Source: an uncultured Clostridia bacterium
GTDB taxonomy: Bacteria > Bacillota > Clostridia > Peptostreptococcales > Anaerovoracaceae
Assembly (NCBI GenBank): GCA_938049335.1
Contig: CALIYX010000024.1
Location: forward strand, 62,001 to 126,000
Direction of reading: 5' to 3'
Length of the DNA stretch: 64,000 nt
The notes beneath the pieces are model-generated. The model did no database searches. It was given only the letters and a program-made list of their open reading frames with translations, and had not been told where the DNA came from. A program made the translations under genes and the position numbers. Shown here one piece after another: positions 26,694 to 36,555 of the stretch; positions within the stretch are counted from its first letter, which is position 1, and each line of letters opens with the position of its first letter.

Positions 26694-27857
26694 CTATTTA
26701 TTTCCTTTTATCAAATCGTATGCCATACTTCTGGCAATTTTATCAGTTTCTAATATCGAATCTAGCTCAGGCTTCTTAGAAAAGTCACCTTTATTTAGGA
26801 TTTCCTCTATGAAGTCTCCTATCTGATTGAATCCAATCTCACCATTTAGGAAGCTCTCAACAAGAACCTCATTTGCGCCGTTCATGGCAGCAGGATAAAG
26901 CTTGCCAAGCTTTGCTGCCTCTATCGCAAGCTTTAGGCATTTGAAGCTCTCTAAATCAGGTTTTTCAAATGTAAGCTTCGCACCCTCATCAAAGAAGTTT
27001 AGCGCTGGCACGTCCATCTCAAGTCTATCAGGATATGAAAAAGCAACTGCTATAGGAATCCTCATATCTGGAACTCCTAGCTGCGCGATCACCGCTGTAT
27101 CCTTAAATTCTACTCCAGAATGCACTATGCTCTGAGGGTGAACAAGAACTTCTATATCGTCAACATTCATATTGAAAAGCCACTTTGCTTCTATCAGCTC
27201 TAAACCTTTGTTCATCAGTGTCGCGGAGTCTATGGTTATCTTTTTTCCCATGCTCCACTTAGGATGATTGAGGGCCTGTTCTACACTAACCCCTTCAAGT
27301 TCATCCCTGCTATAGCCCCTAAAAGGTCCCCCTGAAGCAGTAAGATAAATCTTCTTTATCTCACGGTTTAGGTTTCCTTGCATGCACTGAAATATTGCAC
27401 TGTGCTCGCTGTCTACTGGAAGAATTTTCACTCCCTTTTCGGCAGCCGAACTCATAATTACATCACCGCCTACAACAAGGCTTTCCTTATTTGCAAGGGC
27501 TATATTTCTTACTGCTTTGATTGCCTCGTATGTTGGAAGCATTCCCCTCATTCCGCTTAGCGAATTTAGGAGTAAATCTGCATCGTATCTAGCTAGTTCA
27601 AGAAGGCCTTCTTCTCCATATGCAAATTCTATATTCCTAGTCTTGTCCTGAAAGTACGCTCTAAGAAGCTTTGCATCACCAGCTGTTTCAGTCACAACAA
27701 GTTCTGGCTCAAATTCTGAAATTTGCTCCTTCATAAGCTCTATATTTCTGCCACAACTCAATGCCTTAACTGCAAATTTATCGCGATTTTCCCTTATGAC
27801 ATCAAGTGCCTGAGTTCCTATAGATCCTGTACTTCCTAAGATGCTGATTTCCTTCAT
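26694..27857 (-). CDS. dxr: 1-deoxy-D-xylulose 5-phosphate reductoisomerase
   Basis: 387 residues. NADPH motif GSTGSIGTQALDVI at the N-terminus; metal/substrate motifs PVDSEHSAIFQC, TASGGPFR and HPKWSMGKKITIDSATLMNKGLE (listed in part). First committed MEP step. It lies between cdsA and rseP in the usual Firmicute order. Confidence 0.97.
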   Translation of the reverse strand: MKEISILGSTGSIGTQALDVIRENRDKFAVKALSCGRNIELMKEQISEFEPELVVTETAGDAKLLRAYFQDKTRNIEFAYGEEGLLELARYDADLLLNSLSGMRGMLPTYEAIKAVRNIALANKESLVVGGDVIMSSAAEKGVKILPVDSEHSAIFQCMQGNLNREIKKIYLTASGGPFRGYSRDELEGVSVEQALNHPKWSMGKKITIDSATLMNKGLELIEAKWLFNMNVDDIEVLVHPQSIVHSGVEFKDTAVIAQLGVPDMRIPIAVAFSYPDRLEMDVPALNFFDEGAKLTFEKPDLESFKCLKLAIEAAKLGKLYPAAMNGANEVLVESFLNGEIGFNQIGDFIEEILNKGDFSKKPELDSILETDKIARSMAYDLIKGNK

Positions 27858-27882
27858 CTCAAAGTCTCCAAATCAAAGTAAA

Positions 27883-28668
27883 TTACATTAGAACAAGTGT
27901 TATATAGTGGTATACGACAGGTGCTGTAAACAAAATGCTATCAAATCTATCCATGATACCGCCGTGCCCTGGAATTAGATTTCCATAGTCCTTTATACCC
28001 ATCTTTCTCTTAAATGCTGATGCGGTTAGATCTCCACACTGAGAAAGTATTGCTCCTATTACACCTATAATAAAGCTGTGAAGCATGTACTCTGGTGCGA
28101 AAATAACCGAGAATAGAAGGCAAAGAAGAGCTGCTCCGACTACGCCTCCTACTGCACCCTCTACAGTTTTCTTTGGGCTTAGATGCGGACAAAGCTTGTG
28201 CTTACCAATAGCAAAGCCCGTAAAATATGCGCATACATCGCTTCCAAAGGCTGATATAAATATCAAATATATAAGTATTCTATGATTAGCAATTCCATCA
28301 ACCATGGCTACATGGAAGGAAAAGAATTCTACATAAACAATTCCAAGTATTGTTGCAAGTGCATCCTCAACCTTGTGCTTATCTATTCTAAATATCGATA
28401 TACATGAGGCCATAACCGATGCAACTAGCCATGCTAGAAGGTATTCATCCTTAAATGGAAATATTAAGTGAAGTGTGTAAAGTGCCACAAGAGAAGCAAC
28501 TGCAACGCCGTAGTTAGGATTTATGTCCATTACCTTAAATCCGTTAAACAGTTCTTTTACACCCACTAGACCTATCAAAAAACACGCTGCAAGTAGAGGA
28601 TATCCTCCAACTACTATTAGTGCTACTAATGGCAGCATTGCTATTCCTGAAATTACTCTTACCTTCAT
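27883..28668 (-). CDS. cdsA: Phosphatidate cytidylyltransferase
   Basis: 261 residues, a polytopic membrane protein with about seven hydrophobic spans. The C-terminal signature includes SQCGDLTASAFKRKMGIKD and PGHGGIMDRFDS. It forms CDP-diacylglycerol, the precursor of phosphatidylglycerol and related lipids. GAGGAGG ribosome site; it lies between uppS and dxr. Confidence 0.95.
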   Translation of the reverse strand: MKVRVISGIAMLPLVALIVVGGYPLLAACFLIGLVGVKELFNGFKVMDINPNYGVAVASLVALYTLHLIFPFKDEYLLAWLVASVMASCISIFRIDKHKVEDALATILGIVYVEFFSFHVAMVDGIANHRILIYLIFISAFGSDVCAYFTGFAIGKHKLCPHLSPKKTVEGAVGGVVGAALLCLLFSVIFAPEYMLHSFIIGVIGAILSQCGDLTASAFKRKMGIKDYGNLIPGHGGIMDRFDSILFTAPVVYHYITLVLM

Positions 28669-28683
28669 TTACCGTTCCTCCTC

Positions 28684-29397
28684 TTATTTGAGTCTTCCGC
28701 CAAATCTTCTCTCGCGGGTCCCAAATGACTCTACTATCTGCTGAAACTCCTCCGGTGAAAAGTCCGGCCATAGAGTATCAGTAAATGCGAATTCACTATA
28801 AGCACACTGCCATAGAAGAAAGTTCGAGAGTCTCTCCTCACCGCTTGTTCTTATAATCAAATCGGGATCTGGAATATTTCCGTTCTCATCTCCAGTATAT
28901 AGATATTTAGAAAGCAGCTCCTCGGTAAATTCTACCTCAGAACCATGTTCCTTAACTATTCTATTTGCAGCCCTCAAAATCTCAGCTCTGCTTCCGTAAT
29001 TCAGAGCTATGTTAAACTGCATCCCCGTGTTATTTTTTGTATCGTCAAGTGCCTTCTGCATGCTGTTTCTTGCCGCTTCAGGTAGAGCCTCGTAGTCACC
29101 TAAAACACATATCTTTACGTTCTTTTCGCAGATTTCAGCAAGCTCAGAAGCAACATATTTGACTAAAAGACCAAATATACCGCTTACCTCCTCGCTAGTT
29201 CTCTTCCAGTTTTCGGTGGAGAAAGCATATACAGTAAGGTGCTCTATCCCCATGTCAGAAGCCCGTCTAACTATCTCCTGCATGCTTTTCATTCCGGCAT
29301 TGTGGCCTGCAACTCTTGGAAGAAGCCTCTTTTTCGCCCATCTTCCGTTTCCGTCCATTATTATGGCAACATGCCTTGGCAGTTTAATTTCACCCAT
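28684..29397 (-). CDS. uppS: Undecaprenyl diphosphate synthase
   Basis: 237 residues. IMDGNGRWAKKR holds the catalytic Asp; GHNAGMKSM, YAFSTENWKR and the C-terminal DLIIRTSGEERLSNFLLWQ are the cis-prenyltransferase motifs. It makes the C55 lipid carrier for peptidoglycan and the wall polymer encoded at 32-41 kb. About 80 bp after frr. Confidence 0.97.
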   Translation of the reverse strand: MGEIKLPRHVAIIMDGNGRWAKKRLLPRVAGHNAGMKSMQEIVRRASDMGIEHLTVYAFSTENWKRTSEEVSGIFGLLVKYVASELAEICEKNVKICVLGDYEALPEAARNSMQKALDDTKNNTGMQFNIALNYGSRAEILRAANRIVKEHGSEVEFTEELLSKYLYTGDENGNIPDPDLIIRTSGEERLSNFLLWQCAYSEFAFTDTLWPDFSPEEFQQIVESFGTRERRFGGRLK

Positions 29398-29477
29398 GTT
29401 TTCCTCATAACATAGGGCTATCCCGCAAAGCGAAACAGCCCGTAATAAATTTCTATAGTTTGCAATCTACGAAAGCC

Positions 29478-30026
29478 TTAAACTTCCATAAGTTCCTTGT
29501 CTTTTTCCGCTATGATCTGGTCAATTTCCTTAATTGCAGCTTCGATAGTCTTCTGTACGCTATCGAGTTCCTTTGCTAGTTCGTCCTCAGATAGCTCTCC
29601 GCCCTTCTGCTGCTTCTTTAGGTGATCGTTCTCGTCACGTCTCATGTTTCTTACTGCAATCTTGCAATCCTCACCCATCTTCTTGATAATCTTGGTGAGC
29701 TCTTTTCTGCGCTCCTCTGTCAGCTGAGGAACTACCAGTCTGATGCACTTACCATCGTTTGACGGTGTGATGCCTAGCTCTGACTTATTGATTGCCTTCT
29801 CTATCTCAGGAAGTGAAGAAGGGTCAAATGGTGCAATCAAAAGAGTTCTAGGATCAGGTGTTGATATGTTTGAAAGGTTCTTTAGTGGTGATGGTGTTCC
29901 ATAGTAATCAACCAAAACCTTGTCGAGTAGTGAAGCGTTAGCTCTTCCTGCTCTTACTGTATTCAAATCTGACTTCAAAACCTGCTTACTCTTCTCAATT
30001 CTTTCTTGTAAACTTAGATGGCTCAT
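29478..30026 (-). CDS. frr: Ribosome recycling factor
   Basis: 182 residues, normal length. LNTVRAGRANASLLDKV, the VDYYG segment, and LTEERRKELTKIIKKMGEDCK/VRNMRRDEND in the long helical domain are RRF signatures. It works with EF-G to split post-termination ribosomes. It lies 18 bp after pyrH. Confidence 0.97.
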   Translation of the reverse strand: MSHLSLQERIEKSKQVLKSDLNTVRAGRANASLLDKVLVDYYGTPSPLKNLSNISTPDPRTLLIAPFDPSSLPEIEKAINKSELGITPSNDGKCIRLVVPQLTEERRKELTKIIKKMGEDCKIAVRNMRRDENDHLKKQQKGGELSEDELAKELDSVQKTIEAAIKEIDQIIAEKDKELMEV

Positions 30027-30044
30027 CTCTTCCTCCTAAAATGA

Positions 30045-30749
30045 CTATTTAATTATCGTTCCAATTTTTTCGCCACATACTGCCTTCATGATATTGCCTT
30101 CTCCAGCAACACCAAATACATGAATAGCTATGCCGTTATCTCTGCAAAGAGTTGCTGCTGTAAGGTCCATAACCTTAAGATCCTGATCAACGACTTCCTT
30201 GAATGTGAGTGAATCATATCTCTCAGCATTTGGGTTTGTCTCTGGATCATCAGAGTAAACTGCATCGACATTCTTTGCTAGAAGTATTACCTCTGCATCC
30301 ATCTCAGCTGCCCTGAGAGCTGCAGTAGTATCTGTTGAGAAGAAAGGATTACCTGTTCCTGCTCCGAAGATTACTACCTCCTTGCGTTCAAGCCTGCTGA
30401 TAGCCTTCATTCTCGCATAAGGCTCAGCTATTTCTCTCATCTCTATGGCAGTCTGCACTCTCGCCTTTACCCCATGTATGTTAAGTGCGGATTCCAAAGC
30501 TAAAGCATTCATTACCGTTGCAAGCATTCCCATATAGTCTGCTGTCGCACGGTCCATATTCTCACTGCTACGGCCTCTCCAAAAGTTTCCGCCGCCAACT
30601 ACAATTGCAGTCTCCACACCTAGGTCACAAAGTTCTTTAATTTGTTTTGCAACAGTATTAGTAGTCTCGTCAGATATTCCAAACTTTTGGTCACCGGCAA
30701 GTGCTTCTCCGCTAATCTTGAGAAGTACGCGCTTATAAATTGGTTCCAT
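30045..30749 (-). CDS. pyrH: UMP kinase
   Basis: 234 residues. KRVLLKISGEAL at the start, VVGGGNFWRGR, the FAGGTGNPF-type segment here FGAGTGNPFF, and DGVYSDDP-type segment here DAVYSDDPE are those of bacterial hexameric UMP kinase. The second residue of the usual FAGG is Gly (FGAG). First gene of pyrH-frr-uppS-cdsA-dxr-rseP-ispG-polC, AAGGAG upstream. Confidence 0.97.
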   Translation of the reverse strand: MEPIYKRVLLKISGEALAGDQKFGISDETTNTVAKQIKELCDLGVETAIVVGGGNFWRGRSSENMDRATADYMGMLATVMNALALESALNIHGVKARVQTAIEMREIAEPYARMKAISRLERKEVVIFGAGTGNPFFSTDTTAALRAAEMDAEVILLAKNVDAVYSDDPETNPNAERYDSLTFKEVVDQDLKVMDLTAATLCRDNGIAIHVFGVAGEGNIMKAVCGEKIGTIIK

Positions 30750-30829
30750 ATATAGCTCCTTATTAAATTTTATTACAGCTATTATAACATATCACGCGGT
30801 CTATTGGAATTGATTTTTACTCTGAAAAA

Positions 30830-31747
30830 CTATTCATGAGCGTTTAAATAGTCTATTGCATTCATGGCAGCTGTTGCGCCGTCAGATGCAGCGGTAACAA
30901 GCTGTCTGCGCATCTTTGCTCTGCAGTCACCAGCAACAAAAATTCCCTCTGTCTTTGTCATGCAGTCCTCAGCTGATGCGAAGAATCCAGCCTTATCTAA
31001 CTCTGTTATCTTATCAAAAGCAGCATTCTGAGCTATGTGTCCATAAGCAACGAATATTCCCTGAACTTCAAGCTCTCTTAGCTCTCCATTTTCTGTGTTT
31101 TCGATTACTAGAGTCTCTAGCTTAGGACTACCCTTAAGTTCCTTAGGTACACTGTTTAAAATGAACTCAACATTCTCCTTCTTGCTTAGTCTGTCAACAG
31201 TAACTTGATCACCTCTAAATTTATCTCTTCTGTGAACAATGTAAACCTTATTAGCAATAGTTGACATATATTCAGCCTCCTCAAGTGCAGTGTTTCCGCC
31301 ACCCATTATTGCAACATCTTTTCCTCTATAGAAAGCTCCGTCGCAGGTTGAACAGTATGAAACACCCATGCCTTTGAGTTCTTCCTCTCTATCTATTCCA
31401 AGAGGTCTGCTCTTAACACCAGTCGCAAGTATAACGCTCTTAGCCTCAAATTCCTCGCCACCATCTGTAGCAAGCTTGAAGATTCCTTCTGCATTCTTTT
31501 CGAGAGAAACAACCTCACCAAATGCCATCTCAGCACCTAGCTTTGTTGCCTGCTCATACATATCGCTCGCAAGCTGAAAACCTGAAACGACTCCTGTTCC
31601 AGGATAGTTTTCAATCTCTGGTGTATTTATAATCTGACCGCCGTAGCTGAGCTTTTCTATCATCAAAACGCTTTTTCCGCCACGTACTCCGTAAATTGCT
31701 GAAGTCAGTCCCGCAGGACCTGCTCCTACTATGATAATATCGTACAT
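30830..31747 (-). CDS. trxB: Thioredoxin-disulfide reductase
   Basis: 305 residues. FAD motif GAGPAGLTSAIYG, the redox-active CSTCDG (family usually CATC or CxxC), NADPH motif GGGNTALEEAEY and the C-terminal FVAGDCRAKMRRQ with the second FAD contact. It reduces thioredoxin with NADPH. AAGGAGG upstream; it appears separate from its neighbours. No trxA is in the window. Confidence 0.94.
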   Translation of the reverse strand: MYDIIIVGAGPAGLTSAIYGVRGGKSVLMIEKLSYGGQIINTPEIENYPGTGVVSGFQLASDMYEQATKLGAEMAFGEVVSLEKNAEGIFKLATDGGEEFEAKSVILATGVKSRPLGIDREEELKGMGVSYCSTCDGAFYRGKDVAIMGGGNTALEEAEYMSTIANKVYIVHRRDKFRGDQVTVDRLSKKENVEFILNSVPKELKGSPKLETLVIENTENGELRELEVQGIFVAYGHIAQNAAFDKITELDKAGFFASAEDCMTKTEGIFVAGDCRAKMRRQLVTAASDGATAAMNAIDYLNAHE

Positions 31748-31831
31748 ATTGTCCTCCTTACTACATATCTTCTAATTTATTAGTTTTATGTATACCCTGT
31801 TAGATTTTGTTAAATCTAAATTAAACTATAA

Positions 31832-32962
31832 TTAATTATCCATCAAAACAAGATTAGCAAGTTCCTTCGTCACGCCTTCAGTCTTCTCGACATAGTTATG
31901 TGCAAAATTTCTTACTGCCTCAAGGTCGAAGTGAAAATCTTTTAGCACCATCTCAACTTCATCGACATCCTTGCAAATAGCCCCAGGCATATCTTTCTCA
32001 TAATCAAGATAAAAACTCCTGCTCGCCATATACTCATCAAGGTCAAATGCATAAAAGCACATAGGCTTATTAAGAAGCGCTGCCTCAAACACTATAGCTG
32101 AATAGTCAGCTATAACACAATCTGCAATATAGAGCATCTCTTCAGTAGAAAAGGTATCATCAATAATTACACCTGGTCTATCTTCAATGCAAAGCTTCAT
32201 CAGCGGATGTTTTTTTATAACTATAACGCGCTCATCTGACTTTATTTTATCTATTAGCTCTTTGATTTCTAGTGAAATATCTCTATGCTTTCTGAAAGTA
32301 GGTGCATATACAATAATTTTTTTATTGCAATCTCTTGCCGCCTTTATATCTGGATATTTATCAAGTATTTTTTTTATTGTGCACGTCCTAATCTCATTCG
32401 ATAAAAGCCTGTCAACCCTTGGAAGTGAACCGATTACAATGCTTTTCTCGTCACATCCGAAAGCCTCTGTAAACGGCTTTACACATGCCCTTCCACTCGC
32501 TAATACATGAGTGTAGTTTCTGTGCATTCTCATAGCCTTTGCCAGCTTAGGATTACTACCTTCTTCTTCACCTAAGATGCTAAGGCCAAATCTCTTTAGG
32601 GCGCCCATTGCATGCCAAATTTGTATAACTCTAAGGCTTTTTCTCTGCTTCAGCACGCTCACTGGTATGCAGTATGAATCTAACACGACTGCTTTGCTTG
32701 TAGCGATGTGATACATCTGCACAAATATATGGCCCATATAAGCTATCAAAGCAGCTGGACTTTTTCTTAGCTTCTTACAAATAATCCTTACCTCAGTGTC
32801 TTTGCTTTGACCTTCTATCTCCGCCTTTAGCATCAAAAAATCCTCGCTTGGAAAGTCAGATTGCCGGCTTATCAAGGTCACCTTGTCTTTGACCGGTAAA
32901 AGCTTAAAGAAGGCGTATATTAAGTTAAGGAACCCGCGAAATATCGCGATTACAAAAGTCAT
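31832..32962 (-). CDS. CDP-glycerol/CDP-ribitol phosphotransferase family protein (TagB/TarF-like)
   Basis: 376 residues. The teichoic acid polymerase family pattern is clear: VIQIWHAMGALKRFG near 115-130, KIIVYAPTFRKH near 215, KKHPLM near 250 and CVIADYSAIVFEAALLNKP near 285-305. These enzymes add polyol phosphates to lipid-linked wall polymers at the inner membrane face. The family cannot be split into primase and polymerase roles from sequence alone. It is last in the wall-polymer string, 1 bp after the glycosyltransferase stop. Confidence 0.85.
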   Translation of the reverse strand: MTFVIAIFRGFLNLIYAFFKLLPVKDKVTLISRQSDFPSEDFLMLKAEIEGQSKDTEVRIICKKLRKSPAALIAYMGHIFVQMYHIATSKAVVLDSYCIPVSVLKQRKSLRVIQIWHAMGALKRFGLSILGEEEGSNPKLAKAMRMHRNYTHVLASGRACVKPFTEAFGCDEKSIVIGSLPRVDRLLSNEIRTCTIKKILDKYPDIKAARDCNKKIIVYAPTFRKHRDISLEIKELIDKIKSDERVIVIKKHPLMKLCIEDRPGVIIDDTFSTEEMLYIADCVIADYSAIVFEAALLNKPMCFYAFDLDEYMASRSFYLDYEKDMPGAICKDVDEVEMVLKDFHFDLEAVRNFAHNYVEKTEGVTKELANLVLMDN

Positions 32963-32963
32963 A

Positions 32964-34694
32964 CTATTTTTTAAACCTTTTTCTTATCTTTTTGACATCG
33001 TCCTTAGTCAAATATTTCTTAAGATGATTCATAAACTTATCTAACATCGCATTAACACGTGCTCTGAAACGGTCAAAGGCCCCTGCCTGATTTTCCTCGA
33101 TTAGACTCTTTATATGAGCCTCATCTAGTGGTGCAATCATCGCAGATTTACGTGTTCCTGAGCACGAAATACTTCTCTCAAACAGCTTAACTGCCCCGCT
33201 CTTTTCGTCGCATACGATTGGAAACTTTGTATCGGCCATCAAAACGGACTTTCTTATCATCTTGTTAGATACAAAATAGTCTTTTCCAATGAACATATTT
33301 CTAAAAACGCCATATCCATATGCCGAATTTATTCTGTCTATGTATGAATAGTTCTCTCCATCAAAGCTCTTCACCATCACCGATGCACAGCCCGTCTTCT
33401 TAGTCTCTAGAATGTTCCACATATTTCTTATGGTATTCTTTGTGAAAAGAAGTCTTTCGTCTGCGAATATTACATATTCACCTAGCGACATGTCAAAGGC
33501 TTTCTTAATAAACTCTTCTTTTCCTAAGCCCTCATCATCGCAGATTTTGATATTAGCTTTACTCGCATAATCATCTGAGATGTCATCCTTGATTCGCTTT
33601 GATACAATTATCTCAAAGCGCGGAAACAGCTGATTGTAAAGGCTTGCCACCTGCAAATTCAGGTACTTTGGAGATGACTCCGATGTCAAAATAATCGACA
33701 CCAACGGGCTGCCCGCAAGTTCATCTAGCGGGATTAGGCCATCCTCTAAATTCAGATCTCTATGTCTCTTGCAAAGTGCCTTCCAGTCCAAAACCTGTAT
33801 ATGCTTCTTATACTCAGCGAGCTTTTCGTTAATCCTAGGCGTTAAATCCTCGTCAGCACGCCAAATGCCTCTATAATAGCCATTTAGCAGCTCGCCTTCG
33901 ATAAACCTGATGTATAGAGGTCTAAGATAGATGTTTATCTTTGATCTATTACTCTTAAGGTTGCTTTCGGCAAGCTTATTTGCCTCTGCGAGAATCCTCT
34001 CATGTGACTTTAGGAGACTTTCCATATAGTTCCTACTTATGGTCTGTGTCGCAGATGTGCTCTCCCAGAAAGGTCTTTTTATGTAGTTATAGGCTATGAC
34101 CCTGCATCCACATATTTTCTTCGCCTTCTGCAAAGCACAAAAAGTGAATACCCCGTCCTCTGCATTTTTGAGAGGCTCGAGCCTTAAGTTATTTTTTATT
34201 ATAAATTCACGTCTAAACAGCTTATTGCAAATCGACCAAGCTCCGAATAGATTCTTGTCCAGCGGGCTGATATTTCTTTGAGAAGAAAGCTTTACAGAAT
34301 GCATATAAAGCAGTGATTCTCCAAGGCTCTTCTCTTCCATAATGCCTATTACAATGTCTGCACTTCGAGTTTCTCCCGCCTTGTGCATTGACAAAAGCGC
34401 CTTTTCTGGAACTATATCGTCTGCATCATAAAAAGCCAGATAGTCTCCTTTTGCCTCTTCGATTCCGCGATTTCTTGCCGCCGAAACACCTGCATTTTCC
34501 TGTCTTATATATCTGTATCTTTTGTCCTTTGCAGCATAAGCCTTTGCTATTTCAGCTGATCCGTCGCTGCTGCCATCATCTATAAGAAGTACCTCAAGCT
34601 CCTCAAACTTCTGTTCTGAGACAGAGTCGAGCATTGCTTTTAGATACTGTTTTACATTATAAATTGGCACGATTACCGAAACCTTAGGTGCCAT
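32964..34694 (-). CDS. Family 2 glycosyltransferase with two GT-A-like domains
   Basis: 576 residues. The first GT-A domain (1 to about 230) begins VSVIVPIYNVKQYL and has LLIDDGSSDGS and YDADD (metal-binding DxD). The second, weaker domain (about 330-470) begins SIILTSESSPKYLNLQ and lacks an obvious DxD (FADERL), so it may bind substrate only. It would add a sugar to the wall polymer or its linkage unit. It lies between tarJ and a TagB/TarF-like gene. Confidence 0.8.
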   Translation of the reverse strand: MAPKVSVIVPIYNVKQYLKAMLDSVSEQKFEELEVLLIDDGSSDGSAEIAKAYAAKDKRYRYIRQENAGVSAARNRGIEEAKGDYLAFYDADDIVPEKALLSMHKAGETRSADIVIGIMEEKSLGESLLYMHSVKLSSQRNISPLDKNLFGAWSICNKLFRREFIIKNNLRLEPLKNAEDGVFTFCALQKAKKICGCRVIAYNYIKRPFWESTSATQTISRNYMESLLKSHERILAEANKLAESNLKSNRSKINIYLRPLYIRFIEGELLNGYYRGIWRADEDLTPRINEKLAEYKKHIQVLDWKALCKRHRDLNLEDGLIPLDELAGSPLVSIILTSESSPKYLNLQVASLYNQLFPRFEIIVSKRIKDDISDDYASKANIKICDDEGLGKEEFIKKAFDMSLGEYVIFADERLLFTKNTIRNMWNILETKKTGCASVMVKSFDGENYSYIDRINSAYGYGVFRNMFIGKDYFVSNKMIRKSVLMADTKFPIVCDEKSGAVKLFERSISCSGTRKSAMIAPLDEAHIKSLIEENQAGAFDRFRARVNAMLDKFMNHLKKYLTKDDVKKIRKRFKK

Positions 34695-34712
34695 AGCTAA
34701 CTCCTATCAAAA

Positions 34713-35738
34713 TTAAATGTTCCAATGCATTATAGTCTTACCACATCTGCTCTTTGCATCTACATCAAAGGCCTCTGCCATGTCATCGAGGCTTGAAATC
34801 TCGACTACATTTCCTATGATTGTATCAAGGTAGCGTGGAATCTCAGGGTGCTTTGCGTACATCTCAAGAACGCCAAGAAAATCCTCTCTTCCACTTCTGC
34901 TGTTACCAAATATTCTAAGTCCTTTCTCAAGCACCATTCTAGTGTTTATAGGGACATTTCTTTCGCTTACACCCATCAAAGCAATTGCGCCTTCAGGGTT
35001 TATGTAATCGATGATTTGATTTATAGCATCTCCAGAGTTTTCTCCACCGACGCACTCAAAGGCGTGGTCGAGCTTAAGGGTTTCAGGAATGTGGCGAATT
35101 TTGTAAGTCTCATCAGCAAAGCTAAACCTTGAAAGCTTGCCTTCATGAGTGCCAAACACATATATCTTTGAATCTGGATAAACATATCTAAGTAGTAGGG
35201 CCGTGCAGTATGCGAGATTTCCGTCTCCCCATATGCCTAGCGCATTTCTTCTTCCGTGGCTGAACCTCTCGAATCTTTGAATCGTATGATATGATATGCT
35301 AACAAATTCTGTGAATGCAAGCACGTCAAGATCGATATCTTCTGGCGCAACTACAACCCTATCCTCATCAAGCGCGATAAGGTCCTGCATGAAGCCATCG
35401 CTTCCGCTCGCTCTGAACATACTGCTTCTGAGATAGTTTTCCCCTATGAACTCATCCTTTTCAAAAGGTGTGTTAGGAATCATAACGACCCTGCTTCCCT
35501 TTGGGACATTCTTTGAATTTGAGAATACAACTCTTCCGCATGACTCATGTACAAGAGCCATAGGAAGTTTCTTTTCCATTATCTCAGAGGGTCTAAGGCC
35601 CTGATAATACCTTTGATCTGCATGGCAGATACTGAGAGCCTCAGGTCTTACAATTATTTTATTATCCGCAAGATTTATATCGCTGAACTGAACCTCAATT
35701 TTGCGTGGCCCTGTCAATCGATAAACCGTATTTAGCAT
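34713..35738 (-). CDS. tarJ: Ribulose-5-phosphate reductase / ribitol-5-phosphate dehydrogenase (TarJ-like)
   Basis: 341 residues, zinc-dependent alcohol dehydrogenase superfamily. ALSICHADQRYYQG carries the zinc-site Cys and the VHESCGRVV segment the His-Glu pair; GIWGDGNLAYC is the nucleotide-binding loop. It reduces ribulose 5-phosphate with NADPH to ribitol 5-phosphate, the substrate of the overlapping upstream tarI. The pairing with tarI supports the call over other dehydrogenases. Confidence 0.85.
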   Translation of the reverse strand: MLNTVYRLTGPRKIEVQFSDINLADNKIIVRPEALSICHADQRYYQGLRPSEIMEKKLPMALVHESCGRVVFSNSKNVPKGSRVVMIPNTPFEKDEFIGENYLRSSMFRASGSDGFMQDLIALDEDRVVVAPEDIDLDVLAFTEFVSISYHTIQRFERFSHGRRNALGIWGDGNLAYCTALLLRYVYPDSKIYVFGTHEGKLSRFSFADETYKIRHIPETLKLDHAFECVGGENSGDAINQIIDYINPEGAIALMGVSERNVPINTRMVLEKGLRIFGNSRSGREDFLGVLEMYAKHPEIPRYLDTIIGNVVEISSLDDMAEAFDVDAKSRCGKTIMHWNI

Positions 35739-36457
35739 TCTACTTCTCCCTTTAATAGAGCTTCTGCAACTGCAATATCGTATGGATAGGTTATCTTGAT
35801 GTTGTAGTTCTCACCCTTTACTAGATGAACCTCCTCACCATTTAGCAAGAATACCTTGGCGGCATCTGTAAGTATTTTCTTTGCGTCCTCGTCAAGTCCC
35901 TCATATAGCTCCATGAAGCTTTTAGCTTTAAAGCTCTGTGGTGTTTGACCCTGATATACCTTTGTTCTATCAGGAATAGCACTGATTATCTCGCCATCCT
36001 CGCTTACGACTATGGTATCTGTAGCAGGAATCACTGTATCGCATGCACCAAAGCGTTTTGCCATCTCTATATTATCCCTTATCATCCTATATGTTACGAA
36101 AGGTCTAACCGCATCGTGAGTTACTACAATGGTGTTTTCATCTATTCCATATTTTTTATCTATAAAGTCAATTGAGTTTACAATGGTTTCATTTCTGACC
36201 TTGCCACCCTCAATAACCGTAATCTTTTCATTATCATCTATGTATTTAGCGATAAGGTCTTTAGTATGCTGTAGCCACTGTTTAGGGCAGGCTATTACTA
36301 TTTCCTCAAAGCTATCATATAGGCAAAACTTTTCTATTGTGTGAATAATAATCGGCTTTCCGCCTATGTTCATATACTGCTTAGGTAGCTTTGCATCGCC
36401 CATGCGACTTCCTACGCCACCAGCTAAAATTACTCCATAAACATTCATAGATTCCAT
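35732..36457 (-). CDS. tarI: Ribitol-5-phosphate cytidylyltransferase (TarI-like, IspD family)
   Basis: 241 residues from ATG 36457 (AGGAG upstream). VILAGGVGSRMG and KLPKQY are the CTP-binding motifs, THDAVRPFV and the C-terminal KITYPYDIAVAE complete the fold. IspD of the MEP pathway shares this fold, but the 7-bp overlap with tarJ and the wall-polymer neighbours favour CDP-ribitol synthesis. A separate ispD should exist elsewhere in the genome. Confidence 0.85.
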   Translation of the reverse strand: MESMNVYGVILAGGVGSRMGDAKLPKQYMNIGGKPIIIHTIEKFCLYDSFEEIVIACPKQWLQHTKDLIAKYIDDNEKITVIEGGKVRNETIVNSIDFIDKKYGIDENTIVVTHDAVRPFVTYRMIRDNIEMAKRFGACDTVIPATDTIVVSEDGEIISAIPDRTKVYQGQTPQSFKAKSFMELYEGLDEDAKKILTDAAKVFLLNGEEVHLVKGENYNIKITYPYDIAVAEALLKGEVEC

Positions 36458-36555
36458 TTCACTCCTGTATGACAATTAGCAAGCTAATTATCAATTATTC
36501 CTTTCTTTATAATTTTGGTTATAATTATTCAGATGCTGCGTATCCTGAATTTTTA

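Noticed and set aside
35732..36457. IspD of the MEP pathway
   Set aside because: The fold fits, but the 7-bp overlap with tarJ and the polymer neighbours favour TarI; the MEP genes dxr and ispG are at 24.6-27.9 kb in another operon.
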